DNA from: Linanthus parryae
Lineage: Eukaryota; Streptophyta; Magnoliopsida; Ericales; Polemoniaceae
Length of the DNA stretch: 64,000 nucleotides
Reading direction: 5' to 3'
Assembly (NCBI GenBank): GCA_023055425.1
Contig: JALGPY010000002.1
Span: forward strand, 133,940,427-134,004,426
Positions 1 through 11,034 of this stretch are shown here, piece after piece. A program made the translations under genes and the position numbers. The notes under the pieces are model-generated. The model worked only from the letters and a program-made list of their open reading frames with translations. It was not told the origin of the DNA and made no database searches. The first letter of the stretch is position 1, and each line of letters begins with the position of its first letter.

Positions 1-365
1 AAATTATAACACCACCAATGAGAATTCCCAGTCTTTAGTTACAAATCGTGGTCTACATCACAAAGTAATATGAGGTTCCAACTTCAAAAAATGTAAACTG
101 TAGAGTGTGACAGTCGAAAATAAATTGTAGATAGAGAGAATAGGTCAGAATGAAAGGAAGAGATTAAATATTTAGGGACCACATTTAGTATTTGGTGGGG
201 GGGGGGGGTAAGACATGAAATTACAATTTTGGAATGCTTCCCTCAAAGATTGAACCCCACAAACAGGAGAGAATTTTTTACTCCTATTTAAGTCACTGTC
301 AATTTAGTTGCTAAAATAAAAAATTATTTAGAGAAATTTAATCACAATAGAAGCTCAAAAAATTT
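1..365 (+). repeat. left terminal inverted repeat
   Basis: Inverted match to 1061-1432. Shared blocks include the vicinity of 62-82 (cacaaagtaatatgaggttc) and 211-235 (gacatgaaattacaattttg). It holds a 12-G run at 197-208 where the other arm has 26 C, and a ~14-bp insertion near 244-257 that the right arm lacks. Confidence 0.85.
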
Positions 366-671
366 ATAACATAAGCAAACTTTTGTAATTTTTTCTTTCG
401 AGTTTCTTTGAAGTTAGTTTATTAGTGCCCTTGGTTATACTCTTGTACTCTAAAGTCTAAAATGTTTGCGTGATCCAATGTCCACCCACTACCGCCCACG
501 GTCCCACACCACTGAAGTTGACCGGGTCTGAGTGGCTTGGCTTCAACTTCGCAATTAATGGTAAAGGCTTAAACCCCGCCTGATTCATAGCTGCACCAAA
601 GCAATTACGTTAACGGCAACATTCAGAATGACTTCACCTCCATTCTCGCTCTCCTCCCAGTTCAATTGAAG

Positions 672-1020
672 ATGGCGATTCCAGTTTCTCTCTCACTCTT
701 ACCCTCTTCTATCCCTCCCCCCAAACTCTTCAAATTCACCACCACCACAATTCCACTTAAACTGTTTTCCACCCAATCGGATATCGGCAACTCGCTCTGT
801 TGCATTGATGAGTTCCAGAATGTCCGCCGCTGCTGTGGGAGAGGCTTGCCGGTGGATTATGCCGATTGGCTTCCGAAGCCTGATCCGAGTGCACGGAGGA
901 GGGCCGGGGATCCTCCTCCACCCGACGTCGTTGCCCGGACCTTACGGTATTGGAGACCTTGGCGAACAGGCATTTCGCTTCCTGGATTGGCTTCACGAAT
1001 CTGGATGCTCTCTTTGGCAG
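672..1020 (+). pseudogene. captured 5' fragment of plastid 4-alpha-glucanotransferase (DPE1-like)
   Basis: DPE1 is the plastid disproportionating enzyme of starch metabolism. From the ATG at 672 a Ser/Thr/Pro-rich leader resembling a chloroplast transit peptide is followed by WLPKPDPSARRRAG. After a one-base shift at the G run 906-909 comes a segment containing GILLHPTSLPGPYGIGDLGE and then FRFLDWLHESGCSLWQV, the conserved N-terminal signature of family GH77 amylomaltases. The similarity stops exactly at cag|gtctgg (1020/1021), a splice-donor-like site, so exon 1 and about 40 bp of intron 1 seem to have been captured. The catalytic (beta/alpha)8 core is missing. Because of the extra G and the truncation it cannot encode an enzyme. 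The 430-671 segment upstream probably comes from the donor gene's promoter and 5' UTR (inference). Confidence 0.75.
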
Positions 1021-1060
1021 GTCTGGTCGTTTTCCGGCAATTCGAACTGGATGCTTTCAT

Positions 1061-1432
1061 AAAAAAAATTGAGCCTCCGTTGTGATTAAATTTCTCTTAA
1101 TAATTTTTTATTTTTACCAACTAAATTGACAGTGACTTGAATAGGAGTAAAAAATTATTTCCTGTTTGTGGGAAGCATTCCAAAATTGTAATTTCATGTC
1201 TTACAAGTTAACCCCCCCCCCCCCCCCCCCCCCCCCCAAATACTGAATGTTGTCCCTAAATATTTAATCTCTTCCTTTCATTCTGACCTATTCTCTCCAT
1301 CTACAATTTATTTTCGACTGTCACACTCTACAGTTTACAGTTTTTAAAGTTGGAACCTCATATTACTTTGTGATGTAGACGACGGTTTGTGACTAAAGAA
1401 TGGGAGTTCTCATTGGTGGTGTTATAATTTTT
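1061..1432 (-). repeat. right terminal inverted repeat
   Basis: Reverse complement of the window start. It contains a 26-C run (1212-1237), the partner of the G run in the left arm. The arm appears to end near the sequence ggtggtgttataattt, which mirrors the first bases of the window. Confidence 0.85.
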
Positions 1433-1604
1433 GATTAAAAATTAGGGATTTCTGCGCTAAAACCCACAACCCAACAATTCAGGATTATCATTTCATAAAA
1501 ATCCCAATTCTTCAAAATAAAAAAAAAAAAATTGTATCTTCCTTCTACTAATGAACAATAAAATAATTAAAAAAAAAAACGCCCGAGAGAACTGGAGAAG
1601 AAAT

Positions 1605-1605
<1 letters not shown>

Positions 1606-1647
<42 letters not shown>
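1606..1647. repeat. 42-bp poly(T) tract
   Basis: Uninterrupted T42 between the Pack-MULE and the F-box pseudogene. It could be the A-tail of a minus-strand retroposon, but no element body was recognised beside it. Confidence 0.9.
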
Positions 1648-1648
<1 letters not shown>

Positions 1649-1713
1649 GGTGTAGAATGCTTACTTCAACACTGTTATAACTTTTTTCGTATAGGTTTTG
1701 GTATTTATCAGAC

Positions 1714-2338
1714 ATGTGCGGCAATCATAAAAGGAGCAATGTCGACACTCGAAACGGTTTAGACATTTTGGTTACCTTGCCAAGGGAATTGATTCATAGA
1801 ATTCTAGACTGGGTGCTTCTAAGGGATGTAGCTAGAACAAGTATCTTGTCAACAAAGTGGAGGTACATTTGGTCTGAGCATCCTGGTCTTGTACTCGATG
1901 CGCCATGTTTCGAAGCAAATTTTCAAAAATAAAAGGGCTCGTATAGTTTCATATGTGAATGCCATCAATAGAATAGTCCTTCTTCACAATGGTCCTGTTC
2001 AAAAGTTTCACCTCTATATCCCAAATGAACAATCTGATATGCACCATCACGTCTTTCAGTGGCTTGTGCATTTGTCAAAAAATGGCATAAATGATCTCAT
2101 TCTGGATAATCACCACGTATCTACGTGTACATTGCCTTCTCATGTATTGTCTCACTCTGAATTAAAATATCATTGGCTCCTTAACTGTATAGTTAAGGTG
2201 CCGAAGGGATTTGGTGGATGTAGTAAACTGATCTACCTTCACCTCAATAGACTATCATTTACCCCCGGAATATTTGATAGTCTAATCAGACACCACGACT
2301 GCTCTCATTCGGACGGCCACTCCTTCTCCCCGTCATGA
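1714..2338 (+). pseudogene. F-box/LRR (FBD-type) protein, frameshifted fragment
   Basis: The ATG at 1714 opens a classic plant F-box: residues ~20-55 read LPRELIHRILDWVLLRDVAR then TSILSTKWRYIWSEHPGLVLD. The frame ends at a TAA at about 1930, but the +1 frame resumes at once with NKRARIVSYVNAINRIVLLH, then KFHLYIP and LPSHVLSHSELKYHWLLNC, the usual region after the F-box in F-box/FBD/LRR proteins. The shift sits in the A-rich stretch 1919-1935. Similarity ends near 2300. Intact relatives are about 400-500 residues, so most of the leucine-rich repeats and the FBD domain are gone. Such proteins are SCF ubiquitin-ligase substrate receptors; this copy is presumably dead. Confidence 0.7.
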
Positions 2339-2595
2339 TCATCCGCCTACTTCCCTTCTTATGTCGTCCTCCTGAATTGATTTACGGTAAGTTTTCCAGT
2401 TGATTTCAATCTTTTCCTCTTTCATCTCTTTGTTGGTTTCAATATTTGTTTCTCATGTTCTTTGATTTCATTTTTTTAATCTCTTGTCGTCGGATTGGAG
2501 TGTTTGCAGTGTTGGAGAATCCCGCCAAGTCGTGTCATGGGTAATTCGACCCTCTCTCAGATCCGCTAATTTGCACAGTGAAGAAGAGTTGTGTC

Positions 2596-5500
2596 ATGGG
2601 TAAGTTCAACCAAAACCTTCTTCAGATATCTCTCTCTGCCCTGTCTTTCTTGATCTCTGGCGTCGCCCTTCTTTTTTTATTTTATTTTTTATTTTTTTTT
2701 ATTGCTTTGTATTTAGTTATAAAGATCTCCTTGAGATTCTAGAAGTGAAATTGAAAGTTTTTTTGGACCCTCCTCAGGTTTTCTATATGGTCCAGGAGCT
2801 ATTCTAAATGTGCTCAATTATTATTTTTACATTTTCTCAGATCGAAAGAATGTTGCCATTCCATACTGCTTACAGTTCTTGATTTTCCACTTTCAGTAAT
2901 AAATTTATCTTAATTGCAGCTCGAGATGGCTCAAATTCATCCTTCATGCCAAGAAAGAATGTGTACATTATCTCCTACTCTCAGACACTGGTTATCAATT
3001 TATTTTTTAATGTCCCACATAGGCATGTCAAGGTACTTTTGTATCATACAGTTTTCTCTTTTACATTATTGCTTTGTTTATCGTTTGTTGCTAGATGTAA
3101 GGTGGTTATGTTACATCCCACAGGTTAGAAGTTCTACCTCTTCGTTTCTTTAGCTTCCAGCAGGAGCGTCACCATTGCTTTGGTAGTGCTTTCTTCAACA
3201 GGTCAGGTATGTCTATGTTCTCTCTCATTCTAATTATCTTTCTAATTTGGTGTTTGTATGTTAGAATTTCTCTGTTGAATATAGTTGTTTCTTGATACTG
3301 TGCTGTAGAACTTGGAGACACAAGATTCATATGTATCCCTTAAACTCTTAAAAGCTTAAAAATCATTAGTTAAGGAATTATTAGATAAGGGATTATAAAA
3401 TTCAAGAGTTCATTGTTGTTTACCCATGCTCTCAGAGTTACTGTTGAATGGAGTAATTTCTTGATTGTTATCTTGCTCTTAGAATTCCGGATTTAAAATT
3501 TCAACATAAACATGGGTCATCTCAATTTAAACGTGTGTGAATGACAGATTAAAGAATCATTAGATAATGAACTACAGAAAACAATGGAGTTTCAAGGTAA
3601 AAAAAGAGTGTTAATATACAATTACATTGAAAACCTAGCTGCAGCCAGATATCAACTCAAGAAGCTAAGTCACCAGGGTATGGGAGAAAATATTGTTGTC
3701 AGAGAGATCTATAGTTGAAAGTTTTGTGAAGTTAATGGAACGATTATAACTCAGCAAGAGAAAGGTATCCTATTAAATGCATCTATTTAATTAGGACCGC
3801 CTGTTGTAAGGTTGTTGGGTTCTAAGTTAATGTGTTCCAAGGAAGTTAAACCACGGAGCCACTACATCACTGCTGTTGCCCAGATGACTATCACAACCAA
3901 TATAAGGAGAGCATCAAAATTGATATTTTTCATCATATGAGGCTATCAGTCCTTCGAAATTGCTATTTTCATCATATGAAGAAGATATCAGCCATTCTAT
4001 TTCATTATTTCTTCTAACATAAGAAATAATACAAATAGAAAAAGATGTTACGGTAACATATCAGTCGTGTACAATAGCATCAACTTCTTTTTTCCACGAG
4101 TCTTTCTGTGAATAAAGTTAATCAACCATAATATATTAAACCTCAACAAAAGTAACCCTTTTAATACCAAAACAGTGGCATTCTTCTTAAAAGAATTTGT
4201 GTGCGCTTAATATTTGTTCACACCTATTTCCATTGTTTATCACAAGTTTTAATCTGATGTTTCTGGTTCGTCAAATGTCTACTAATCTACGAACTGATTT
4301 AGGAAATAGATACCCATAGGCCTCACCATGCTACTTAAACATCATCGTCAACACAAAAAAATTCTTGTCCTTTTAGGCCACTTTCTTCTATAATAGACAA
4401 CAATTGTGTTGGACGAAGAAGTTCACTGCGGCTTAACATCTATTGTTTCGTGCTGTTATTGATTCATTTCATACAACTGTTGCTGTGCATTCGCCAGAAA
4501 CGTTGATGCTCGTACTATTCTTGGAGAAGTACGCTTTCAGGAATAACTTGAGTTAGCAGATTATATATTATTAGTACTTGTATTGTATCTTATGAGTGCC
4601 CCGACTATGTAATTATAGTACGTTGAGGACCAAGAGGAAGTTTGTGGGTCGGCAGATACTTGCTGTTATAAGAAAGCTTTAGTGGTACGTATGTAGTATA
4701 ACTAACCGAATTTAGTCCTATACTCCTATATATGTTTCCTGATATATTTTGATGAATTTCGACACGTCTTGCGTATTGATGTACACAATCAGGCAGCAGA
4801 AGAGAAGGGTGATGCTCTAAGGGTTGTAAATACCAGGGGGAGAAAGAGAGCTTTTGAGTTGGCCCTGAGTTGTAAATTAATGAAGTAGTAGTCAATTGAG
4901 GCTAAACCGTGGAAGCTAACTCATGTACCAATGATCCATGAATCTAAGGAACATTTACAGTTATATTATTATTAGAAGAGGGTTGGATGCTGATTTATCA
5001 GAATAGAAACCTTTAGTAGTTACAGACTCACCCTATCTGGTTTCTAACATACGTCCTCTCTCAACCAGCTTCATGCTTTGAAGTATTTGATTAGTTAATG
5101 CTTGCAATGTTGCTCAATATAAGACTGCATTTGAATTGTGCCACCCTAAGTGTGGTTATTTTTATGTTCCTTGCGAATTAAATTGTAAATGCCTCTTTTT
5201 CTGTTAATGACATATAAATTCTTCTTCTGCTGCAGAAACTACGAAGAACAAGACGTATATCACTGATTTGAATACTGACGTGCTCAGACATATCATGCTA
5301 TTTGTTGCTCGTTCTCCTGATGGAGCACACAGTTTTGCAAGGGCACTTTCAGTGTAAGACTTCACATTCTAATCTTATCTGTAGCACATGAATCCAATTA
5401 GTTCTCTTATTGCTTTTACTTATTAGCCATACCAGGTAATGAGGATCTAAGTGGATAGTGGCCTATCTAGTGTAGAAGATGTCACTACCCACTAGTAAAT

Positions 5501-7181
5501 GTTTAGTGGCAAGTTTGATTGTTTAGTTCAAAATGGCGCCCAAAAAAGAACAACTCATCGATGTACTTCTTCTGGGATGAGCTTAAATAGGCAGTTAATG
5601 CTGATACCTGGTTCAATCTTCTTCTCCTAATCCTCGTCGGTTCGCACAAACCTTCTTCTTTTACTTTTAATTTAGTTGCGGCTGTTTGAAAGTTTGAGGC
5701 TTTTCCCTCGGGTTGTGGAAAAATTTGATTGTTCGATGATGGTAAGTTTACGGTCTTGAATTTGAAGAATTACATCTGTCCCAACCCGGAGATCCATATT
5801 TAACCTGTTTTCTGCCTTTAAATAGTAAATACACCTTCACGGGGTGCTTCACAAAAAAAAATGATATATATTCTCAGGGGCGGAGGCATGGAGGGGCAAG
5901 GGGGGTCACTTGCCCCCCCCCCCCCCTTCCCCCCCCCCCCCCCTTCCCCCCCCCCCCCCCCCCCCCCCCACCACCCAACATTTTGAAGAACTACATCTGC
6001 ACTCTTAAATTTTAAAATGTATTTAATTGTGCTACCCCACCCCCCCCCCCCCCCCCCCTGTTTTATTACAAGTGTGATCCCAAAAAATCTCAACTATGTT
6101 CAAAATATTGAAAAGAATTTAAAATGACCCTTATACATACGTTTCATAAGCCCCCTAACCTTTCAAAAACAAATCTTGCCCCCCACTTCCTAAAATCCGG
6201 CTCTGCCACTGTATGTTCTCAATTCTTTACGTGTGCTCTAGTATGTTCCATTAAGTGGATGGCTGATATGAACTAATGAAGAAAATGTCCAGTTTGCTCA
6301 TATATCGCTGTTTCAAATTTCTGTCAAAAATTGGTGTCAACACGGTAGAATAAAAAAGCTGATCCATAAGTTCACAGTCTTGCTGGTTTGTTTCTTTCTT
6401 CTGATTGCCATTAATTGTTCGCTTCTCAGGTGCAAATCCTTCCGGGAACTTGAAAAGGACACTGAGCTCTTGACATTTGTTGACTTTGCGGACCATTGCG
6501 TCACGGAGTACCCTCAGTCATTCTGGGGTATCAATGGCTTGATAGTCCGCTGTGCATTCGCCAAAAACGTTGATGCTCGTGCTATTCTTGGGGAGGTATG
6601 ATTTCAGAAATAACTTGAATTAGCAGCATAACATATACTAGTATCCGTATTGTATCTTATGTGGGTTTCCGACTGTGGTAGCTAATCAATTCCGTGATTT
6701 TAGTACGCTGAGGAATGCAAGGAAGATGTGAGTCGGCATATAGTTTCTGTTGAGGAAGCTGTAGTGGTACGTACGTAGTATAACTAATCGAAGTTGTGAG
6801 TCGGCATATATATATGTTCCCTGATAATGTTTGATGAATTCGACATGTCGTCTGGCTCATTGATGTACAAAATCAGGCAGCAGAAGAGAAGAAGATTGCT
6901 CTAAGTGCTGTAAATACCAGGGGAAGAAAGAGAGCTTTTGACTTGGCGTTGAAGGTTGGTTCTCTCTTGATCTCTGGTAGAAACAGTAGTTTATATTAAA
7001 TGAAATAAGGTTTACAAGAGGTAATCTGGGAGTCCCCAGTTACAACTCTCTGACAACGGCAGTGTCTGTGTGTATGCAGGAGTGCAAGGAGGTGGACGGG
7101 GCTACTCGGCATGAAACTGAACAACTTCTGGATCACATCATTGATATCTTAGATGTGATTCATGTGATTCGATCTCCATGA
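2596..7181 (+). CDS. F-box-like protein, six-exon gene model (spliced CDS)
   Basis: Exons that join in frame: 2596-2599, 5236-5353, 6430-6595, 6704-6766, 6877-6954 and 7080-7181, all with GT-AG introns, giving 176 codons and a TGA at 7179. Exon 2 supplies LNTDVLRHIMLFVARSPDGA and, across the junction, SFARALSVCKSFREL, an F-box-like motif. Exon 3 continues with a region like that following the F-box in small plant F-box proteins of the At1g67623/At2g35280 kind (family call by pattern only). The C-terminal exons are short, charged and probably helical. The first exon contributes only ATGG, followed by a perfect GTAAGT donor. It is the least certain part, because a similar ATGG/gtaatt lies at 2537 and the first intron is 2.6 kb. 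Presumed role: SCF adaptor (inference). Intron 2 carries a hAT MITE and intron 1 a duplicate of the 3' exons. Confidence 0.6.
2920..3206 (+). other. possible exon remnants inside the long first intron
   Basis: After ttaattgcag at 2920 there is an open stretch containing an ATG (2926), with a possible donor near 3030. A second stretch from 3118 reads LEVLPLRFFSFQQERHHCFG in one frame, reminiscent of LRR/FBD F-box tails. They may be leftovers of the F-box/LRR pseudogene or of an older duplicate. No family can be assigned. Confidence 0.25.
3207..4480. other. intronic or intergenic AT-rich sequence
   Basis: No coding segment, RNA gene or element ends were recognised. It lies within the proposed first intron of the F-box-like gene. 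Confidence 0.5.
4481..4890 (+). pseudogene. partial tandem duplication of F-box-like gene exons 3-5
   Basis: This stretch aligns along its whole length, introns included, with 6553-6962. It has the end of exon 3 (AFARNVDARTILGE, donor gtacgc), an exon-4 copy after tatag at about 4617 ending in a gtacgtatg donor, and an exon-5 copy after atcag that reads AAEEKGDALRVVNTRGRKRA. The exon-5 donor is lost (gag|ttgt instead of aag|gttg), so reading runs to a stop. The F-box exon is absent upstream. It is therefore an incomplete duplicate that lies inside intron 1 of the intact copy. Confidence 0.75.
5875..6211. mobile_element. non-autonomous hAT-type MITE in intron 2 of the F-box-like gene
   Basis: 337 bp with imperfect terminal inverted repeats: CAGGGGCGGAGGCATG at the left and, reverse-complemented, CAGTGGCAGAGCCGG at the right. 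It is flanked by an 8-bp target duplication with one mismatch, tatattct (5867-5874) and tatgttct (6212-6219). An 8-bp duplication and CAGGGGCGGAGCC-type tips fit the hAT superfamily. The interior is dominated by long C runs (about 5915-5969 and 6039-6058). There is no coding capacity. Confidence 0.75.
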
Positions 7182-7876
7182 GATTAATGGAGGAGGAGAA
7201 AAGGAACTTTGAAAAATAAGTACCATTTTATGATGCATTTGGAACTTAAGGAGTATAAGACCATGGTAGTGACCCAATTGTTTTTTTACAGTGACTGCTG
7301 TGACAACCGGACATTTGGGTCTTTTTTGGGCAGCTGTTTTTCTCTGATGTTGGTTATTCTATTTTGGAGTTTATGACTTTTTAAATTATGTATGTCGCGG
7401 GCTCTTTTCACAGGTTTTAGCGTGAAAGTTTGTGTGCCTTGCTTCCATCTAAGCCCTATGATGATGTACCAAGACCTTATGCCTTTTCCTCCAAGATTTA
7501 TCTCTTTGAATGGTATGCATTCTCTCTAAGATGCTGGTAATGATATTTGAAATGTAATATCATTCCTCAAACATTCACCATATTTGCATTTTCTTCATAC
7601 ACTCCCTCCCGTCCCTATCTTGATGACTATACTGCTTTGCCTACTCAGAGTACATATGGAGCACAGAAAGGCATATGATCACTGCATTGATTTAGCTCAT
7701 ATATTTGTCCAGCAGAGCTTGCCTTAAGCCCAGTTAGTCTTAGTACAAACATTTTGGTTCACTAAGAGAATCACAAGAGCAAATGAGTGCCATCTCAGTG
7801 GTAGATGTTCAGGGTTTGAACCCTACTAGACGTTGTGTTGTTCCAATTTAAAAAAGAAGGGTGATCCGAGCTGATA
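7182..7876. other. 3' flank of the F-box-like gene and intergenic spacer
   Basis: The first ~300 bp are probably the 3' UTR and terminator region. At 7788-7850 a short tRNA-like stretch contains ctcagtggtaga followed closely by gggtttgaaccct (A-box and B-box resemblance). The two are too close for a real tRNA, so it may be a degraded SINE. Nothing else was recognised. Confidence 0.35.
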
Positions 7877-8090
7877 TAGGGGTGCGATTTCGGTTCGAAC
7901 CGGAACCGAACCGGTTGGAGCCAAACCGGTCGGTTTCGGTTCGGTTTTTCGGTTAGTTATGGGAATTCGGTTCGGTTGAACCGGAACCGATTAATTGGGT
8001 TAGGCTGGAACCGAACCGGAACCGTTGACCGAAACCGGTTGGTTGACCGGTTCGGTTTCGGTTCGGTTCCGGTTTAGAACCGGCCCGGAC
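7877..8090. repeat. left subterminal repeat array of the hAT element
   Basis: Dense, both-strand copies of ggttcggtt / ccggaaccgaaccgg motifs. In plant hAT elements such subterminal motifs bind the transposase. The same motif repeats in the right subterminal region. Confidence 0.8.
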
Positions 8091-8335
8091 AGTTTTTTTT
8101 TTGGTAATAGTAACAATAAAACATTAAATTTGACAAATAATTAAAAAAAAACAAGCAAACTTGTATTATTAATTAAAATATCAACTGTTAGAAAAAATTG
8201 CATCACTATAGTTTAAGGACATCCCACATCCCAACTAGGTTGGCACCCACTTAACTAACAATCATTTGCATTTTTCCTAACATACTTACAAACGTATTGA
8301 AATGAACAAAAATACCCAATAATAGTCTTCATTTT

Positions 8336-10520
8336 TCAACGCCTAGTCGTAGGCAATTCGTCTTCATCTAGCGGAGTGTCCGGGTCTATTCCCAATTCTT
8401 GGTAAAGTTCGGTCACGTCCACGTCCAAAGGGTGTAGGTCTTGTGTGCGTTTGTTGGCGTCACTCCAATCCTTCGAGCATATGAGTACCTCCAATATCTC
8501 CGAGGTTAGGCACGATCTTTTCTCCGACAAAATTCGTTTACTTGCACTAAAAGTTGATTCCGAAGGGATTGTAGAAGCGGAAGGGGTTAGTAAATCACGT
8601 GCCATTTTAGAAACAATTGGATATTGTGTTTCATAATTTTTCCACCAATCAAGTATATCTACATTTTCTATTTCTTGCTCCGATACATTTAAGAAATAAT
8701 TTTGGTTGAGAAACAACAATAATTTCGAGACGCAATTCGACCCGGTGGATGTGGTTTGTGTACTCTTAAATAAAGAACCAATACCATACTTACTCTTACT
8801 CTTACCCTTCGGATGGCTCGATGATGTTTGAGAACTTTGACCACCAATACCAAATTTAACAACATATTTATCATACATAACATTAAGTTTTTGTTTAACT
8901 TGTTCAATAGTTGGTGATATCACTACATCTCTATACTCGGTAGTCATGTTTTCCGAAATTCTTTGTAGCATAAAACCTAGGGAAGCATCCTTTTACCTTG
9001 CGTCCAAAATACTTGACAAACAAAAAATCGTAGGGATCGTTTCAAAATATTTGAGAAATTTTTCTTCGTTTCAAAATATTTGAGAAATTTTTCTTCCATG
9101 TCCGCAATTGCGTCGGATAAAATATCATTATTCCTATGCTCTTTAAAAGCCTCAGTTAAAAACATTAGTTGTGGAACAACGTTGTTAGTAGTAGGATAAT
9201 AAACACCCGAAAGAATATTAGTTGCGTTATAAAATGGTTCGAGAAAATCTCTTAAGACCTTGGCGGCCTTCCAATAATTAAGTGAAGCGGAAACGGGATT
9301 GCCATTTTCATTCAAAAAACGTTTGATTGTGTTCTCATAACCTTTAACACTTTTCAACATCAAATAAGTCGAGTTCCATCTTGTCCTACAATCTCCCCCA
9401 AACCTTTTTTTTTCTTGCCGATTTGAACACAATAATCCTCAAAAAGTTTGTTTCTTTTGTTTGAAGACGCAATAAAGAGAATAGCATCACGAATAGGAGT
9501 AACATGCTCATCTAGTTGTTGCAAACCATCTTGTACAATTAAATTGATAACGTGACATACACAATGAACATGGTCAATTTCTTCGTGAAATGGTGTTTGT
9601 ATCAAAGTTTGCATATGATCTGTCGCACTATCACATGCCGATGCATTGTCAAAAGTCACTGATGTAATTCTTTCACTAATACCCCACTCTTCAAAAACAT
9701 CGAGTATGGTTTCTCCCATGTTTACACCGTTGTGAGGAGATGGAACTTCTCGAAAGGCAATAACACGTTTTTGTAAAGTCCAATTTGTGTCAATGTAGTG
9801 TGCGGTGACGCAAATATATCCTTTGTTATTTCTACCCGACCACATATCCGAAGTGCAAGCAATTGTGAAATTAGAATTTAAAAAAGTTTGCATAATTTCC
9901 GCTTTCCTCTCACTATATATATCAATTATATTTTTCCTAATAGTGTGTCTACTAATATGCTTATAACTCGGGCAAAAAGCGGTTTGTACTAATGTGTCAA
10001 ACTCTACGTCGTCGGTCATATTAAGAGGTCTTTCGGTGGCGGAGATATAATGAGATAATGCTCTTATTTCCCTAGGTTCATCGTAGACAAAAGTAACTAC
10101 GTTACCGTGTGCGTCGAATCCTAGTTGGGTTTGGACCATCGTGTCGCCTACGGTGGGTGTATCTTTCAAAAGGTTGTGTTTATTTTGTAAATGTTTTCTC
10201 ATTGATCCTAATCCACCGGTGGGATCCAATACAAAACTTGCTTGACAATGTTTGCAAATGGCCCTAAATTTTGGTTTACTTTTGTCGTCTAGGCCATCGG
10301 GTATTTTATACATATGATCTCAAACGGGGCTTTTTTTTTTTGGTTTTTTCCCCTTACGTGTTCTTTTATTACGACCTAAATTCGGATCATTTTCCTCTAA
10401 ACCACCAAAATCATTAGCGGCACCATCGCCAAATAAAATGTCCAATTGATCTTCAATAGTCATGTCGACTACGGGTACGTGTTGGTTGTTTTGGTCATCA
10501 AAATGAGAAGAAGAAGCCAT
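8336..10520 (-). pseudogene. hAT transposase with BED zinc finger (inactivated)
   Basis: Translation starts at 10520 (MASSSHFDDQ) with an acidic then Lys/Arg-rich N-terminus ending KGKKPKKKSP. The BED finger follows, with ICKHCQASF and HLQNKH as zinc ligands (about 10200-10265). The RNase-H-like core includes ACTSDMWSGRNNKGYICVTA and RTRWNSTYLML. The C-terminal hAT dimerisation block reads DWWKNYETQYPIVSKMARDL followed by STFSASKRILSEKRS. Four lesions break it: a TGA (10320-10322) where BED fingers have Trp before DH; a frameshift in the A-run around 9408-9416; a 29-bp tandem duplication at 9040-9097; and an in-frame TAA just after ILDAR (about 8989). No active protein can be made. Confidence 0.9.
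9040..9097. repeat. 29-bp tandem duplication in the transposase pseudogene
   Basis: Two adjacent copies (9040-9068, 9069-9097), identical except for the last base. Because 29 is not a multiple of 3, the duplication shifts the reading frame. Confidence 0.95.
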
Positions 10521-10526
10521 TTTTTC

Positions 10527-11034
10527 TTAGAGAAATTTGATGACAAAAAAATAAAGATTTACAAATAAAGCACAAATAAGAACACAATCAAATAGCAAAC
10601 AACAAAAAATAAAACTTACAAACTCCAAGAATAATTCTTGGAGATGAAGCGAAACGTCGAAGATTGAAGATGCGTTGCTCTTGCTTGTCGAATATTGAAG
10701 ATGAGAGCGTATGAGGATTTTTGAGTGATTTTGAGAGTGTATGTGGAATTGAGGATTGAGGAATATGGAGAATGAATTTTGGAATGGGTGTTTGAATTTG
10801 GAGAGTGAATTTTGGAGAGTGTAGGATGATTTTTGAGTGAAGAATTGTGAGAAATGTTGAGAGAGTTTGATGCGGAAGTGTGAAAAAATTTGTAGTAGGG
10901 GTTGGGTATTTATAGGTGTTGAAAGGGGGGGGGGGGGGGGATGAAAAAAGAAAAAAAAAAAAACAAAAAAAAAAACCGAAAAAACCCGGCCCCTAACGGT
11001 CACTGACCGATTAAGACCACACACAAACGGTCAG
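10527..11034. other. 5' leader region of the hAT transposase
   Basis: Low-complexity purine/pyrimidine sequence between the transposase start and the right subterminal array, including a G run (10924-10940). A 165-codon open frame here on the minus strand is a product of the homopolymers and has no recognisable domain. Confidence 0.5.

Larger units (their letters stand above)
1..1432. mobile_element. Mutator-like (Pack-MULE-type) element carrying a host gene fragment
   Basis: The first ~365 bp reappear as an inverted copy at about 1061-1432, with only small indels and different lengths of a G/C homopolymer. The ~695 bp between them is unrelated to the arms and contains a promoter-side segment plus a recognisable host exon (DPE1-like). 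Long terminal inverted repeats around a captured gene fragment are the signature of Pack-MULEs. The left tip may lie before base 1, so neither the terminus nor the expected 9-bp target duplication can be checked. No transposase is present, so the element is non-autonomous. An alternative is a fold-back element of another superfamily. Confidence 0.7.

Noticed and set aside
5818..6093. Gly-rich minus-strand frame
   Set aside because: Translation of the poly-C runs of the MITE.
7788..7850. tRNA gene
   Set aside because: A-box-like and B-box-like motifs are only a few bases apart and no cloverleaf can be drawn; at best a degraded SINE.
10527..11024. 165-codon minus-strand frame with poly-Phe and poly-Pro
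   Set aside because: Homopolymer product in the hAT leader; no domain and no codon support.
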